A stretch of 13,135 nucleotides of DNA from an uncultured Rhizobiaceae group bacterium (GCA_937951455.1 CALFBU010000064.1:1-13135); one strand, 5' to 3'. Shown: positions 1 through 7,501, numbered from the stretch's first letter. Notes: generated by a model not told the origin, from the letters alone. Numbers and translations are program-made.

Positions 1-2
1 AG

Positions 3-557
3 CCAAAGGCAGAGGTCCAACCAGAGCAGCAACAACCACAATCAAGACTTGCCAAACTGGAAGCCTTGAAAGTGCAAAAGGCGCAGCAAAAAATTAGTCT
101 GCAATCTGATGCAAAACTTGCACAAGAAGACCAGGATCAAATCGCAAGACAAAACAATGTCGATAAGGCAATTCAGGCTGAAGTGAATGCTAATCCTGCC
201 CTAAAGGAAATTCCCCTCACCTGGAGCGACCAGCAAATGCTATGCGCGCTTTCCGCCATGCAAATTCGCTATGGCCGTGCAAATGAGGCCATTGCTTATT
301 TGATGATGATCAGAAAAATTAATCCGAAAAACGTTGAGTGCTCAAGATTGTTGGCGCTTGCCTTTATGCGTCTTAACCGCTGGGCAGAAGCTGAGGCAAT
401 GGTCGAAGAATACGACTACTTGCAAAAGGGCAACTCAAACGGACCATTAGACGGCATCGTTCTTTTATACCGAAGCCTCGTTTCATTCAAAACAAACAGA
501 ATAGCAGATGCCAAAGCATGGTTTGGCAAATTTCGTTCATTTAACAAGGTAAGCTGA
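3..557 (+). CDS. TPR protein of the T3SS cluster, Y4yS-like (5' end cut by window edge)
   Basis: The reading frame is open to the first base of the window, so this is the 3' part of a gene; 184 codons are visible. An internal TTG at 66 opens a shorter frame, but nothing marks it as the real start. The visible N-terminus is glutamine-, lysine- and alanine-rich and probably coiled. From about visible residue 74 it becomes helical with tetratricopeptide-type repeats: one contains a G-R-A-N-E-A-I-x3 turn and ends at N-P, and a second contains L-N-R-W-A-E-A-E; a third, weaker one follows near the C-terminus. TPR proteins next to sctV are known from rhizobial clusters (Y4yS of NGR234) and, as the SctX chaperone SctY, from Ysc systems. 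The stop lies one base before the sctV start, so the two are translationally coupled. Likely a cytosolic chaperone or assembly factor; the substrate is unknown. Confidence 0.75.
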   Translation, partial: PKAEVQPEQQQPQSRLAKLEALKVQKAQQKISLQSDAKLAQEDQDQIARQNNVDKAIQAEVNANPALKEIPLTWSDQQMLCALSAMQIRYGRANEAIAYLMMIRKINPKNVECSRLLALAFMRLNRWAEAEAMVEEYDYLQKGNSNGPLDGIVLLYRSLVSFKTNRIADAKAWFGKFRSFNKVS

Positions 558-558
558 C

Positions 559-2661
559 ATGAAATTATTGAGTCTCTTTAAAGGTCGTCAGGATTTGGCA
601 CTTGTTGCGATGCTGATGATGATTGTTCTGGTAATGATTATTCCATTGCCTACGATCTTGATCGATTCCCTCATCGTCTTGAACATTACGCTCACCATCC
701 TGATCTTGATGGTGGCAGTCTATCTGCAAAGACCGGACGACTTTTCTGTTTTCCCGGCAGTAATCCTGATCGCAACCACCTTTAGGTTGGCCGTGTCCGT
801 TTCAACGACAAGAATGATTTTGTCTGAAGCCGACGCTGGCGACATTGTGGAAACTTTCGGCACTTTCGTTACCGCAGGCAGTGTTGCCGTCGGACTTGTA
901 ATCTTTCTCATCATTACAACCGTGCAGTTTGTGGTGATTACAAAAGGTTCTGAACGTGTTGCAGAAGTCGCAGCCCGCTTTACACTTGATGCCCTTCCAG
1001 GTCGTCAAATGAGTATTGATGCTGAACTTCGCGCTGGTGACATCACTTCCGAAGAAGCAACCAAACGTCGTCGCAAGCTAGAAAAGGAAAACCAGTTCTT
1101 TGGCGCGATGGACGGCTCAATGAAGTTTGTAAAAGGCGATGCCATCGCAGGCCTGATTATCATTGCAATCAACCTAGTTGGCGGCATTTCAATTGGTATT
1201 TTAAACGAAGGCATGTCTGCAGCAGAAGCGGGCTCTGTCTATTCAAGACTAACCGTAGGTGATGGCCTTGTGGCACAATTGCCAGCGCTTATCATGGCGA
1301 TTTGTGCCGGTACAATCATCACACGTGTTACGACAGAAAACGAACAGGACCTGGGTTCTGACATCACAGAGCAGTTGGTAGGCAAGTCAAAATCACTTTA
1401 CGTTGGTGCAGTTCTGGTCGCACTCATTGGTCTTATCCCGGGTTTCCCAACCATGCTCTTTTGGGGCATGGCAGTCATACTGGCAGCTTGCGCATTTTTC
1501 ATCGCCAAACGAGAAGGCATTGAACTGGAAGAAGAAGAATTGGTGAAGGAAAATATCGCCAAAGGTCTTCCTGCATCAAAAGAAGAAAGCGAAAAAAGCC
1601 TCAAAGTTTCTCCAAACGATGTCTTTAAAATCTCTGCGGGTTCGGAAGTCTTTGGCGAGTTCAAACGCGATGAATTTATTACAGCGCGTGACGCAGCCCT
1701 GGAGCGTGGATTCAGACGCACAGGTATTGACCTGCCCGTCTTCGGCATCGAACAGGACAAAAACCTTGAACCAAGCAAAATTGTTCTGACACTTGATAAC
1801 GTATCCGTTTTCAGTGCAGAAATCCCGACAGGGGTTAAGGTCGCAATCTGTGATCCTGATATCCTCGAACTCAATGGCCTGCCAAAAATTGCGGTTGATG
1901 ATACCTGGCCATTGCGCTCTGCATATTGGATCGATGAGGTAAATGAGCACATCTTCACGGACGCTGGCATTGAAGTCATTGCCATGGGTGAATTGCTTGC
2001 AAGACTTGGCTCGCACTACCTGATCACAAAAGCATCACGCATTTTGGGCTACAAGGCTGTGCAGGAAATTATCAAGGACCTTGCCAAGGAACACGATCAA
2101 CTGGCGACACAGGTTTCACAAACATTGTCCCCTGTTCAACTGTTGAACGTACTTCGCAACCTTCTGGATGATGGTGTGCCACTATTGCCACGCAGAATTT
2201 TGTTCGAAGCATTGCTGGAAGGCACGCTTTCGGGTGGTAGTGCCGCAAACCTTGCCGAACAAGCACGCTTTGCTCTGGCTCGTCAGGTTTGTTCAAATTA
2301 CGCTGATGAAAACAGACTGATTGCAGGCTATGTAATCGAGCCTGAAATGGAAGCAGCCATTGGCGAAAGCATTAACTTTAGTCAGGAAGACAACAACTTC
2401 CATCCATCAGCACATTTGTCTGAAGCCCTTTTGAAAGATGTTGGAGAACGTCATCATATTGAAGAGCTTAACGCCAAGCCGCCGGTTATTTTGACAAAAG
2501 CGGAATATCGCCGCCCACTCTCGCAATATTTGAAATCGCACAACCTTGCATTCCATGTTGTCGCGTTCAGAGAATTGTCAGGCGAGTTTAATTTCAACCC
2601 AATAGGTACGATTGGCACAGAATTTGCATCGCACAATACATATCTGGAGGCAGCGGAATAA
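559..2661 (+). CDS. sctV: SctV, major export gate protein (FHIPEP/LcrD/RhcV family)
   Basis: 700 residues, the usual family length. The N-terminal half holds multiple membrane helices (about 14-34, 38-56, 106-128, 195-215, 235-255, 280-315). The FHIPEP signature is intact: the RPDDFSVFP segment near 58-66, then T-F-R-L at 74-77, and the cytoplasmic loop around 140-163 containing LDALPGRQMSIDAEL. The C-terminal half, from about residue 345, is the cytosolic domain that in the family forms a nonameric ring binding chaperone-substrate complexes beneath the export gate. The start ATG follows the upstream stop by one base, with an AAGG ribosome-binding site inside the preceding gene. It is the last gene of its short unit; a 156-base gap follows. 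No truncation or missing motif is seen. The flagellar homologue FlhA is excluded mainly by the surrounding sct genes. Confidence 0.97.
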   Translation: MKLLSLFKGRQDLALVAMLMMIVLVMIIPLPTILIDSLIVLNITLTILILMVAVYLQRPDDFSVFPAVILIATTFRLAVSVSTTRMILSEADAGDIVETFGTFVTAGSVAVGLVIFLIITTVQFVVITKGSERVAEVAARFTLDALPGRQMSIDAELRAGDITSEEATKRRRKLEKENQFFGAMDGSMKFVKGDAIAGLIIIAINLVGGISIGILNEGMSAAEAGSVYSRLTVGDGLVAQLPALIMAICAGTIITRVTTENEQDLGSDITEQLVGKSKSLYVGAVLVALIGLIPGFPTMLFWGMAVILAACAFFIAKREGIELEEEELVKENIAKGLPASKEESEKSLKVSPNDVFKISAGSEVFGEFKRDEFITARDAALERGFRRTGIDLPVFGIEQDKNLEPSKIVLTLDNVSVFSAEIPTGVKVAICDPDILELNGLPKIAVDDTWPLRSAYWIDEVNEHIFTDAGIEVIAMGELLARLGSHYLITKASRILGYKAVQEIIKDLAKEHDQLATQVSQTLSPVQLLNVLRNLLDDGVPLLPRRILFEALLEGTLSGGSAANLAEQARFALARQVCSNYADENRLIAGYVIEPEMEAAIGESINFSQEDNNFHPSAHLSEALLKDVGERHHIEELNAKPPVILTKAEYRRPLSQYLKSHNLAFHVVAFRELSGEFNFNPIGTIGTEFASHNTYLEAAE

Positions 2662-2817
2662 AATGGGACACAGAACTGTGAAATTAATCATAAGATATTG
2701 AAATTAAACCATAATATCTTCTACTACCAATTTTCTAAGTAGTATTTACGGTATTACGGAAGGTCAAAATCAGGTACTATAAGTAAGTTATAAATCCCTG
2801 ATTAAGAGAGTAAAAAA
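2662..2817 (+). promoter_or_regulatory. Regulatory gap before the main T3SS operon
   Basis: This 156-base AT-rich gap separates sctV from the long sctI-to-sctU operon. It contains a near-direct repeat: TGAAATTAA begins at 2679 and again at 2699, exactly 20 bp apart, each copy followed by a CATAA-like stretch. It also contains a perfect inverted repeat, AAGATATT (2692-2699) with AATATCTT (2713-2720), 13-base loop, overlapping the direct repeat. No T-run follows the hairpin, so it looks more like an operator than a terminator. Further down, TACTATAAG near 2774-2782 is a possible -10 element without a convincing -35. AAGAGAG just before the ATG at 2818 is a reasonable ribosome-binding site. I see neither an HrpL box nor a sequence I can identify as a tts box. 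Promoter function is inferred from position and repeats. Confidence 0.45.
2692..2720. repeat. Perfect 8-bp inverted repeat with 13-base loop, possible operator
   Basis: AAGATATT at 2692-2699 is the exact reverse complement of AATATCTT at 2713-2720. It lies within the gap upstream of the sctI operon and overlaps a 20-bp-spaced direct repeat of TGAAATTAA. The stem is AT-rich and not followed by a T tract, which argues against a terminator. Confidence 0.5.
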
Positions 2818-3138
2818 ATGGAAATAAACAGCGCAAGCCAACCGAACCTCAATCTGTCTTCTGAGTTACGTCAGGGTGATGCTTTTGCAAGCGGCTCGGT
2901 AACAGGCACAGGTGACAGTGGCAGTGCAACGCTCGACACAAGAGTTGGATCACTAACAGATAGTCAATCTGCAACGATTGGCGATCCGCAATTAACACTT
3001 GGTTCCGAGCAGGCAGCTGAAGGTCTTACCGGCCAAACAGAACAACTTTCACAAGCAGCTGAAACTGCATTTGCATCCCTGTTCTTCTCAATGCTTCAAA
3101 ATATTTTAAGCGAAGCACAAAGCAACTCTGGTTCATAA
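2818..3138 (+). CDS. Small acidic secreted-type protein, SctI-like C-terminus (needle or rod candidate)
   Basis: 106 residues, first gene of the main operon, with a good AAGAGAG ribosome-binding site. I do not recognise it as a named family. The first 80 residues are Ser/Thr/Gly/Gln-rich with no predicted hydrophobic segment, no cysteine, no lysine and only two arginines against about a dozen acidic residues; this is typical of unfolded T3SS secretion-signal regions. The last 25 or so residues form an amphipathic helix with the pattern T-x4-[LI]-F-x2-M-[LV]-[NQ]-[NQ]-[IV]-[LV]-S (T83 to S98), which also fits T131 to S146 of the neighbouring SctI. Needle (SctF) and rod (SctI) subunits are known to share C-terminal helices, so this may be a needle subunit, a second rod protein or another early secreted part. 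There is no classical signal peptide. Certain as a gene, uncertain in function. Confidence 0.75.
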   Translation: MEINSASQPNLNLSSELRQGDAFASGSVTGTGDSGSATLDTRVGSLTDSQSATIGDPQLTLGSEQAAEGLTGQTEQLSQAAETAFASLFFSMLQNILSEAQSNSGS

Positions 3139-3149
3139 GGAAAAGACAT

Positions 3150-3629
3150 ATGACAATCGCACCTGTAGGCGCAGTTGGCGCTGATCCATCACAAGCTTTG
3201 AAACAGGCAACACAAGCTGCTGAAAACCAGGTTGGCTCAAGCGCTTCTTCGACACCAAGTGAAGCCAGTCTTTCAATCAGCAATTCAATTCCTGCTTCCA
3301 TTGAAGTTGCACCACAAGTATCCAGCGCACCTACTCAGCCAGGCTTTGCAACAACTGTTCTGGATGGCGTTTACACAAAGATCGACGAACTTTCATCGAA
3401 AGTGCCGAATGCAACTGAGACTGCTTCGCCGATTGATACTTATAAAAACGAGATGGCTTCACAAGTTGAAAGCCTAAATCCAACTGAGGGCGGCAATCTT
3501 AGCCCACAAAAAGACGACAAAGTGGATGCACTTTCCAAGACGTTTGATCATGCAATTTTCATGGCAATGGTCAATCAGGTTGTAAGTGGTGTGTCCGATA
3601 CATCAAGAACACTCATAAGACAGAGCTAA
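3150..3629 (+). CDS. sctI: SctI, inner rod protein (NolB/NopB-like)
   Basis: 159 residues, close to the length I recall for rhizobial NolB/NopB. The N-terminal two thirds are low-complexity, rich in Ala, Ser, Gln, Thr and Pro, as in secreted early substrates. The conserved part is the C-terminal helix from about residue 124: S-K-T-F-D-H-A-I-F-M-A-M-V-N-Q-V-V-S-G followed by a T-S-R-T-L-I-R tail, the arrangement found in SctI proteins, where it anchors the needle to the export gate. It follows the 106-aa gene after 11 bases, with an AAGGAAAAG ribosome-binding site, and precedes sctJ, the standard I-J order. The call rests on the C-terminal helix plus position; the N-terminal part carries no family information. 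Secreted through the T3SS itself, without a Sec signal. Confidence 0.8.
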   Translation: MTIAPVGAVGADPSQALKQATQAAENQVGSSASSTPSEASLSISNSIPASIEVAPQVSSAPTQPGFATTVLDGVYTKIDELSSKVPNATETASPIDTYKNEMASQVESLNPTEGGNLSPQKDDKVDALSKTFDHAIFMAMVNQVVSGVSDTSRTLIRQS

Positions 3630-3675
3630 ATTTAACGTACCCCTTAACCGCTTTTATGTATCGAGTAGAAAGCAA

Positions 3676-4452
3676 ATGATGAAAATGCGAGCAAATAAAA
3701 CACTAAAGAAAAAAGCCAGCCTGGGCATCGTCCTGGCAGCAACACTTTTTCTTGCAGGCTGTCAGTCTGAACTTTACTCTAATTTGCAGGAACGCGAAGT
3801 CAATGAGATGATTTCCGTACTGGCTGTTAACGGCATCGAGGCTAGCCGTTCAACGGATGGTAAAGGTGCTTTTTCAATCAGCGTTGATCGCGGTGACTTC
3901 AGCACTGCCATCGCAAAGCTTTCAGAAAAAGGCTTGCCGCGTGAAAACTTCGGATCTCTGGGTAAAATCTTCAATTCTGAAAAACTGGTTTCAACACCGT
4001 TTGAAGAGCGCGCACGTTTTATGCACGCGCTTAACGAAGAATTGTCAAATTCTATCTCACGCATCAACGGCGTTGTTTCAGCCCGCGTTCACTTGATGGT
4101 GCCTGAAGACAATCCTTTCGTCGATGACAAAACGCCACCGCGTGCGTCAGTGTTTATCTATCAGGAAGCAGGCAAGGATTTACGCCCACAAATTCCAACG
4201 ATCAAAAACCTGATCGTGAACAGCCTGGACAACCTTGAATATTCTTTTGTTGAAGTAGCGCTTTTCGAAGATAACACTTCAGCAACGGCCACAACCTCTA
4301 AACGCTCAGTCGCCTCATTTGGCAATGGTATATGGAACGTATTCCTTCTGGTGATACTCGGCGCAATTGCTTGGTACGGTTTCAAACTTTCAGGTGCCGT
4401 TTCTTCAAAAAAGAGACGCAGCCAGACCAAGATTACAACCAAGAGTAATTAA
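3676..4452 (+). CDS. sctJ: SctJ, inner-membrane ring lipoprotein (YscJ/RhcJ/PrgK family)
   Basis: 258 residues. A lipoprotein signal peptide with a basic N-terminus and the lipobox L26-A27-G28-C29 predicts lipidation of Cys29. The first ring-building domain follows at once, with the family pattern L-Y-S-x-L-x2-R-E-x-N-E-M at 33-45 and the N-G-I-x-A strand. The second domain (about 105-200) contains F-E-E-R-A-R-F, A-R-V-H-L at 136-140 and P-R-A-S-V-F-I, all typical of SctJ. A single transmembrane helix at about 219-238 and a short Lys/Arg-rich cytoplasmic tail end the protein. With SctD, SctJ forms the 24-mer inner-membrane rings around the export gate. The first of three near-adjacent ATGs is taken as start; a weak AGAAAG precedes it. 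The stop is two bases before sctK. Confidence 0.96.
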   Translation: MMKMRANKTLKKKASLGIVLAATLFLAGCQSELYSNLQEREVNEMISVLAVNGIEASRSTDGKGAFSISVDRGDFSTAIAKLSEKGLPRENFGSLGKIFNSEKLVSTPFEERARFMHALNEELSNSISRINGVVSARVHLMVPEDNPFVDDKTPPRASVFIYQEAGKDLRPQIPTIKNLIVNSLDNLEYSFVEVALFEDNTSATATTSKRSVASFGNGIWNVFLLVILGAIAWYGFKLSGAVSSKKRRSQTKITTKSN

Positions 4453-4454
4453 GA

Positions 4455-5063
4455 ATGAGCAAGTTTTTACCAAGCCGAGATGAAATAAACCAAAGCTGGT
4501 TTGAGCGATGGGGCGAAACCTTTGACGCACCACAATTGGCATTACAAATGATGTCTAACGACAGATTATTTGATGCACTGCGCAACAGAATGTTTTCATC
4601 CTTTGGCATTGATCCAAATGCAAACATGAGACCTGATGATGTCGTTTCAGCACAGGCTTACGGGTTTGACAGAGAGCGTCTGGCTCGCATCTGCGGCATG
4701 GTTATCCATGGTGAATTCCTACGTACAAGAATTTCAAAATCAGATTTTGAGAGAATTTCAGAGGTGTTTTCAGTTGAGGATTTAAAGATCGCTGTATCCT
4801 TAAACCATCTACACCCAGAACAGTCAGACTTCACAGCTGATATGTCAAAAATTGAAACCTTGATTGTGCGCTGCGGCAAAGCCTGCATTCATAGTTGGAA
4901 AGCAAGCCTTGATGAGCAAATTGGCATGCGTGTCTATCTCATGGAGACTAACGAGGAACGAGAAGAAGAAATTTCAAATACCATTAGCAATGCCAAGGCA
5001 CGCGACATTGTCGTGGCAGTGAGTACTGCACTGTTAAACGAAAATTCTTCTCTAGCGGCATAA
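4455..5063 (+). CDS. sctK: SctK, sorting platform accessory protein (NolU-like)
   Basis: 202 residues, soluble, no signal peptide or membrane segment. Family assignment rests on the position between sctJ and sctL (where rhizobia carry nolU, of similar length) and on the weakly conserved central helix G-F-D-R-E-R-L-A-R-I-C-G, followed by a V-I-H-G-E-F-L-R segment at about 83-91. SctK proteins link the SctQ pods to the SctD ring in the cytosolic sorting platform and are poorly conserved across families, so sequence alone gives limited support. The C-terminus is helical and charged, with a run of Glu near 168-172. The start follows the sctJ stop by two bases, suggesting coupled translation; the end is followed after 11 bases by sctL. 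Confidence 0.75.
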   Translation: MSKFLPSRDEINQSWFERWGETFDAPQLALQMMSNDRLFDALRNRMFSSFGIDPNANMRPDDVVSAQAYGFDRERLARICGMVIHGEFLRTRISKSDFERISEVFSVEDLKIAVSLNHLHPEQSDFTADMSKIETLIVRCGKACIHSWKASLDEQIGMRVYLMETNEEREEEISNTISNAKARDIVVAVSTALLNENSSLAA

Positions 5064-5074
5064 GAGGCAAACAC

Positions 5075-5710
5075 ATGTTTGATTACGTAGAAGCATATAA
5101 CGGCAACATGGTTTCCGCAGAGGGATCGGTTCATGCACACGTAGAATCGTCTGAAACTGAAAACGTATCCCCACAAACAGCAGAAGAGATTCTTCAGCAC
5201 GCCCGTGAAGAAGCCGCAGAAATGCTTGAAAATGCGCAAACCCAAGCAGATGAATATCTTGCTCAAAAACAAATGGAAGCTGAAGAAGAGGCGAACCGCC
5301 TTATCACGCTCAAGGTCAATCAGACCTTAAGCGAACTTGGCCCTGATCTTTGGTCGGCGAAAGCAGGCATCATTGAAATCGTTGAACAATCCATCAATCT
5401 GATGTTGGGCGCAATTGGAGCTGAAAAAGCCTATGCACTTGCCGTTAACAAAGCCACGCGTGATTACGTGAAAGCAAGCAAGCTTACAGTTTATGCTCAT
5501 CCGGACTGCGCTAACCGATTAAGACTGTATAATATCAGCAATCCCAAAACGGATAATTCTGCAAATTACGAAATCATCGACGATACGAGCCTTGAACGCG
5601 GAAGATGCATTCTGGATACTGGAAATAAGCGCGTCGAAGTGAGTCTGGATGTCCAACTGCAAGCGATTAAAAACTCTATCGAAAGCACGCTTTCTGGAGG
5701 CAAGGCATAA
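5075..5710 (+). CDS. sctL: SctL, ATPase stator (NolV/YscL/FliH family)
   Basis: 211 residues. After a variable N-terminus, residues about 36-80 form a long charged helix rich in Glu, Ala and Gln, a coiled-coil spoke like that of FliH and the F-type ATPase b subunit. The C-terminal domain is compact, with V-Y-A-H-P-D-C near 140 and the family-typical end: D-x-S-L-x-R-G-R-C-I-L-D-T then G-N-K-R-V-E-V-S-L-D-V-Q-L-x-A-I. SctL dimers tie SctN to SctQ in the cytosolic platform and hold back ATP hydrolysis. The ribosome-binding site AAGAGG is strong. The stop TAA shares its last base with the sctN ATG (TAATG), so SctL and SctN are translationally coupled, as expected for partners. Confidence is high from motif and position together. 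Confidence 0.93.
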   Translation: MFDYVEAYNGNMVSAEGSVHAHVESSETENVSPQTAEEILQHAREEAAEMLENAQTQADEYLAQKQMEAEEEANRLITLKVNQTLSELGPDLWSAKAGIIEIVEQSINLMLGAIGAEKAYALAVNKATRDYVKASKLTVYAHPDCANRLRLYNISNPKTDNSANYEIIDDTSLERGRCILDTGNKRVEVSLDVQLQAIKNSIESTLSGGKA

Positions 5711-7068
5711 TGAATGCTTTGCAAATGGAAAACCCCGATAAGCGCCCAGAACTAAACTCACTTTTAAGTGCAGCAAGTCGTCATCTTAGACATTGCAATC
5801 ACCACCGCGAGATTGGTGAAATAACGGATGTGTCTGCAAGTCGTATCGTTACGACCTTGAAAGATGTCTTCGTAGGTGAAAAATGCGTTTTGCGACTGCC
5901 TGAATCAGGTCGCGAAATCGGCGCTCAGGTTGTAGCGATTGAAAAAGAACGCGCAATCCTCTCCCCAATGGAAGACATCGAAGGTATTTCATCCAACACG
6001 GAAGTCATTGGTACAGGTGAACCATGCAAAATCTGGGTTGGCAATGAACTCATCGGCAGAGTGCTGGACGGTTTGGGACGCCCAGTGGATGGTCATGAAT
6101 TCAAGACCAACAACATGGAACAAATCAAAATCACGCCACCCACCGTGGATGCACTCGACAGACCGGTCATAGATGATGTCTTTGAAACTGGCGTAAAATC
6201 AATCGATGGGTTTAACACCATCGGCAATGGTCAGCGCATGGCAATATTTGGTGAGGCGGGTGCTGGTAAATCAACCCTACTTGCGATGCTCGCACGTCAC
6301 TCGGATTCAGACGTCGTCGTGCTTGCCATGATTGGTGAACGCGGCCGTGAAGTAAACGAATTTTTGGAGCGTCAGCTCCCGCCAGAAGTCCGCAAACGTT
6401 GTATCGTTGTTGCATCAACCTCTGATCGCCCGGCAATGGAACGCATCATGGCAGCACACAGTGCGGTAACAATTGCAGAGCATTTCCGCACACAGGGACA
6501 AAAAGTTCTCATGCTGTTTGATAGCGCCACACGTTTTGCACGTGCCTTGCGTGAAGTTGGCCTGTCAGCGGGTGAAAAAGCTGTACGAAGCGGTTTCACA
6601 CCATCCGTATACGCAGAGCTGCCAAAGCTTATTGAACGCACGGGCAAAACATCGACGGGTGCGATCACAGCCTTCTTTACGGTATTGGTTGAAAATGACG
6701 GCGTGAACGATCCGGTCGCAGAAGAAATTGCAAGTTTGACCGATGGCCACCTCGTACTTGACGCAGCACTTGCAAGAAGTGGTATTTACCCCGCCATCAA
6801 TGTGCTCAAAAGTAAAAGCCGGTTGATGAATGAAATCTGTACTGAAGAACACATCGGCGCATCCAATGACTTGCGCAAACTCATGGCCAAATACATCGAT
6901 CTTGAGTTGCTCATTCAGGTTGGAGAATATGTGGCAGGAACCGATCCGGTCGCCGATATGGCTATTGAATGTAACCCGGCCATCGAAGGTCTCTTGAAAC
7001 AACATACACACGCGCACGTAACACACGCAGAATCCGTTGCGCAAATGAGAGAAATACTCGGTGAGTAA
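5710..7068 (+). CDS. sctN: SctN, T3SS ATPase (RhcN/YscN family)
   Basis: 452 residues, full length. The nucleotide-binding core is intact: Walker A G181-E-A-G-A-G-K187-S-T, the I-G-E-R-G-R-E-V segment at 208-215 carrying the catalytic glutamate, Walker B V-L-M-L-F-D near 266-271, and the arginine-finger region S-K-S-R-L-M around 368-373. The N-terminal beta-barrel ends in G-I-S-S-N-T-E-V, and a C-terminal helical domain that docks the gate and chaperones follows residue 380. It forms a hexamer that releases chaperones and unfolds substrates. One modest oddity: the usual R-R-G-Y-P-P-S-V loop reads R-S-G-F-T-P-S-V here (293-300). The start overlaps the sctL stop by one base and the end overlaps sctO by 8 bases, so L, N and O are read as one coupled block. 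Confidence 0.98.
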   Translation: MNALQMENPDKRPELNSLLSAASRHLRHCNHHREIGEITDVSASRIVTTLKDVFVGEKCVLRLPESGREIGAQVVAIEKERAILSPMEDIEGISSNTEVIGTGEPCKIWVGNELIGRVLDGLGRPVDGHEFKTNNMEQIKITPPTVDALDRPVIDDVFETGVKSIDGFNTIGNGQRMAIFGEAGAGKSTLLAMLARHSDSDVVVLAMIGERGREVNEFLERQLPPEVRKRCIVVASTSDRPAMERIMAAHSAVTIAEHFRTQGQKVLMLFDSATRFARALREVGLSAGEKAVRSGFTPSVYAELPKLIERTGKTSTGAITAFFTVLVENDGVNDPVAEEIASLTDGHLVLDAALARSGIYPAINVLKSKSRLMNEICTEEHIGASNDLRKLMAKYIDLELLIQVGEYVAGTDPVADMAIECNPAIEGLLKQHTHAHVTHAESVAQMREILGE

Positions 7069-7501
7069 GCTCAAGAAAATAGACAAGCTCCTAAAAGTAA
7101 AAGAACTCAGGCGCAGACTGGCTGAAATGGAGGCTGCAAAAGCAAGCCGTGAAATGCATATGGCAAGCCTTGCGGTAGAAGATGCAAAGCACGAACAAAT
7201 ACGGATCAGGGAAACTGCCGCGACAAGACGACAGGAACGATTGAAAAAAGTCATTGAACCTGGGCAAAATCCGTCGCTTCAGAATGCACGTATCGTCAAC
7301 GTTTACGCCATTACAGACCAGGAAATCCAAGAATCTGCCTTTAATACCGAACTCAAGGAGCAGCAGCTCAATGAGTCCCAGGAACGTCTCAAATTGGAAC
7401 AATCCAAACTGGCGCGTTTCTTGCAACTGGAAGAGCGTACGAGAAAACTCTGCGATAAGCTGGTTGACATGAAGAAAGTCGAAGCTGCGCGTCAAGGGTA
7501 A
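7061..7501 (+). CDS. sctO: SctO, ATPase stalk protein (YscO/FliJ-like, Y4yJ position)
   Basis: 146 residues starting at a GTG that lies inside the end of sctN (8-base overlap). The whole protein is charged, almost lacks proline and is predicted as two long antiparallel helices (about 3-65 and 95-142) joined by a linker with V-I-E-P-G-Q-N-P; this is the coiled-coil hairpin form of SctO and FliJ, which acts as the central stalk between the ATPase hexamer and SctV. Primary sequence is poorly conserved in this family, so the assignment depends on fold type and on position directly after sctN. It could in principle be annotated as a hypothetical protein or YscO-like. No SctP-type gene follows; sctQ comes next after 35 bases. 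Confidence 0.8.
   Translation: MSKLKKIDKLLKVKELRRRLAEMEAAKASREMHMASLAVEDAKHEQIRIRETAATRRQERLKKVIEPGQNPSLQNARIVNVYAITDQEIQESAFNTELKEQQLNESQERLKLEQSKLARFLQLEERTRKLCDKLVDMKKVEAARQG

Noticed and set aside
66..68. TTG at 66 as the start of the first gene
   Set aside because: The same frame is open upstream to the window edge with similar Gln-rich composition, and no ribosome-binding site precedes the TTG.
1398..1985. Long minus-strand open frame opposite sctV (195 codons)
   Set aside because: It is the antisense shadow of a well-conserved sctV; the translation is Ser/Arg-rich with no recognisable motif and no ribosome-binding site.
2692..2725. The inverted repeat as a terminator for sctV
   Set aside because: The stem is AT-rich and followed by CTACTACC rather than a T tract.
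2662..2817. HrpL-type or tts-box promoter upstream of the sctI operon
   Set aside because: No GGAACC-N15-17-CCAC arrangement and no sequence I can match to a tts box were found.
6565..7254. Minus-strand open frame of 229 codons across sctN and sctO
   Set aside because: It lies opposite two clearly real genes, including conserved ATPase motifs, and has no own signals.
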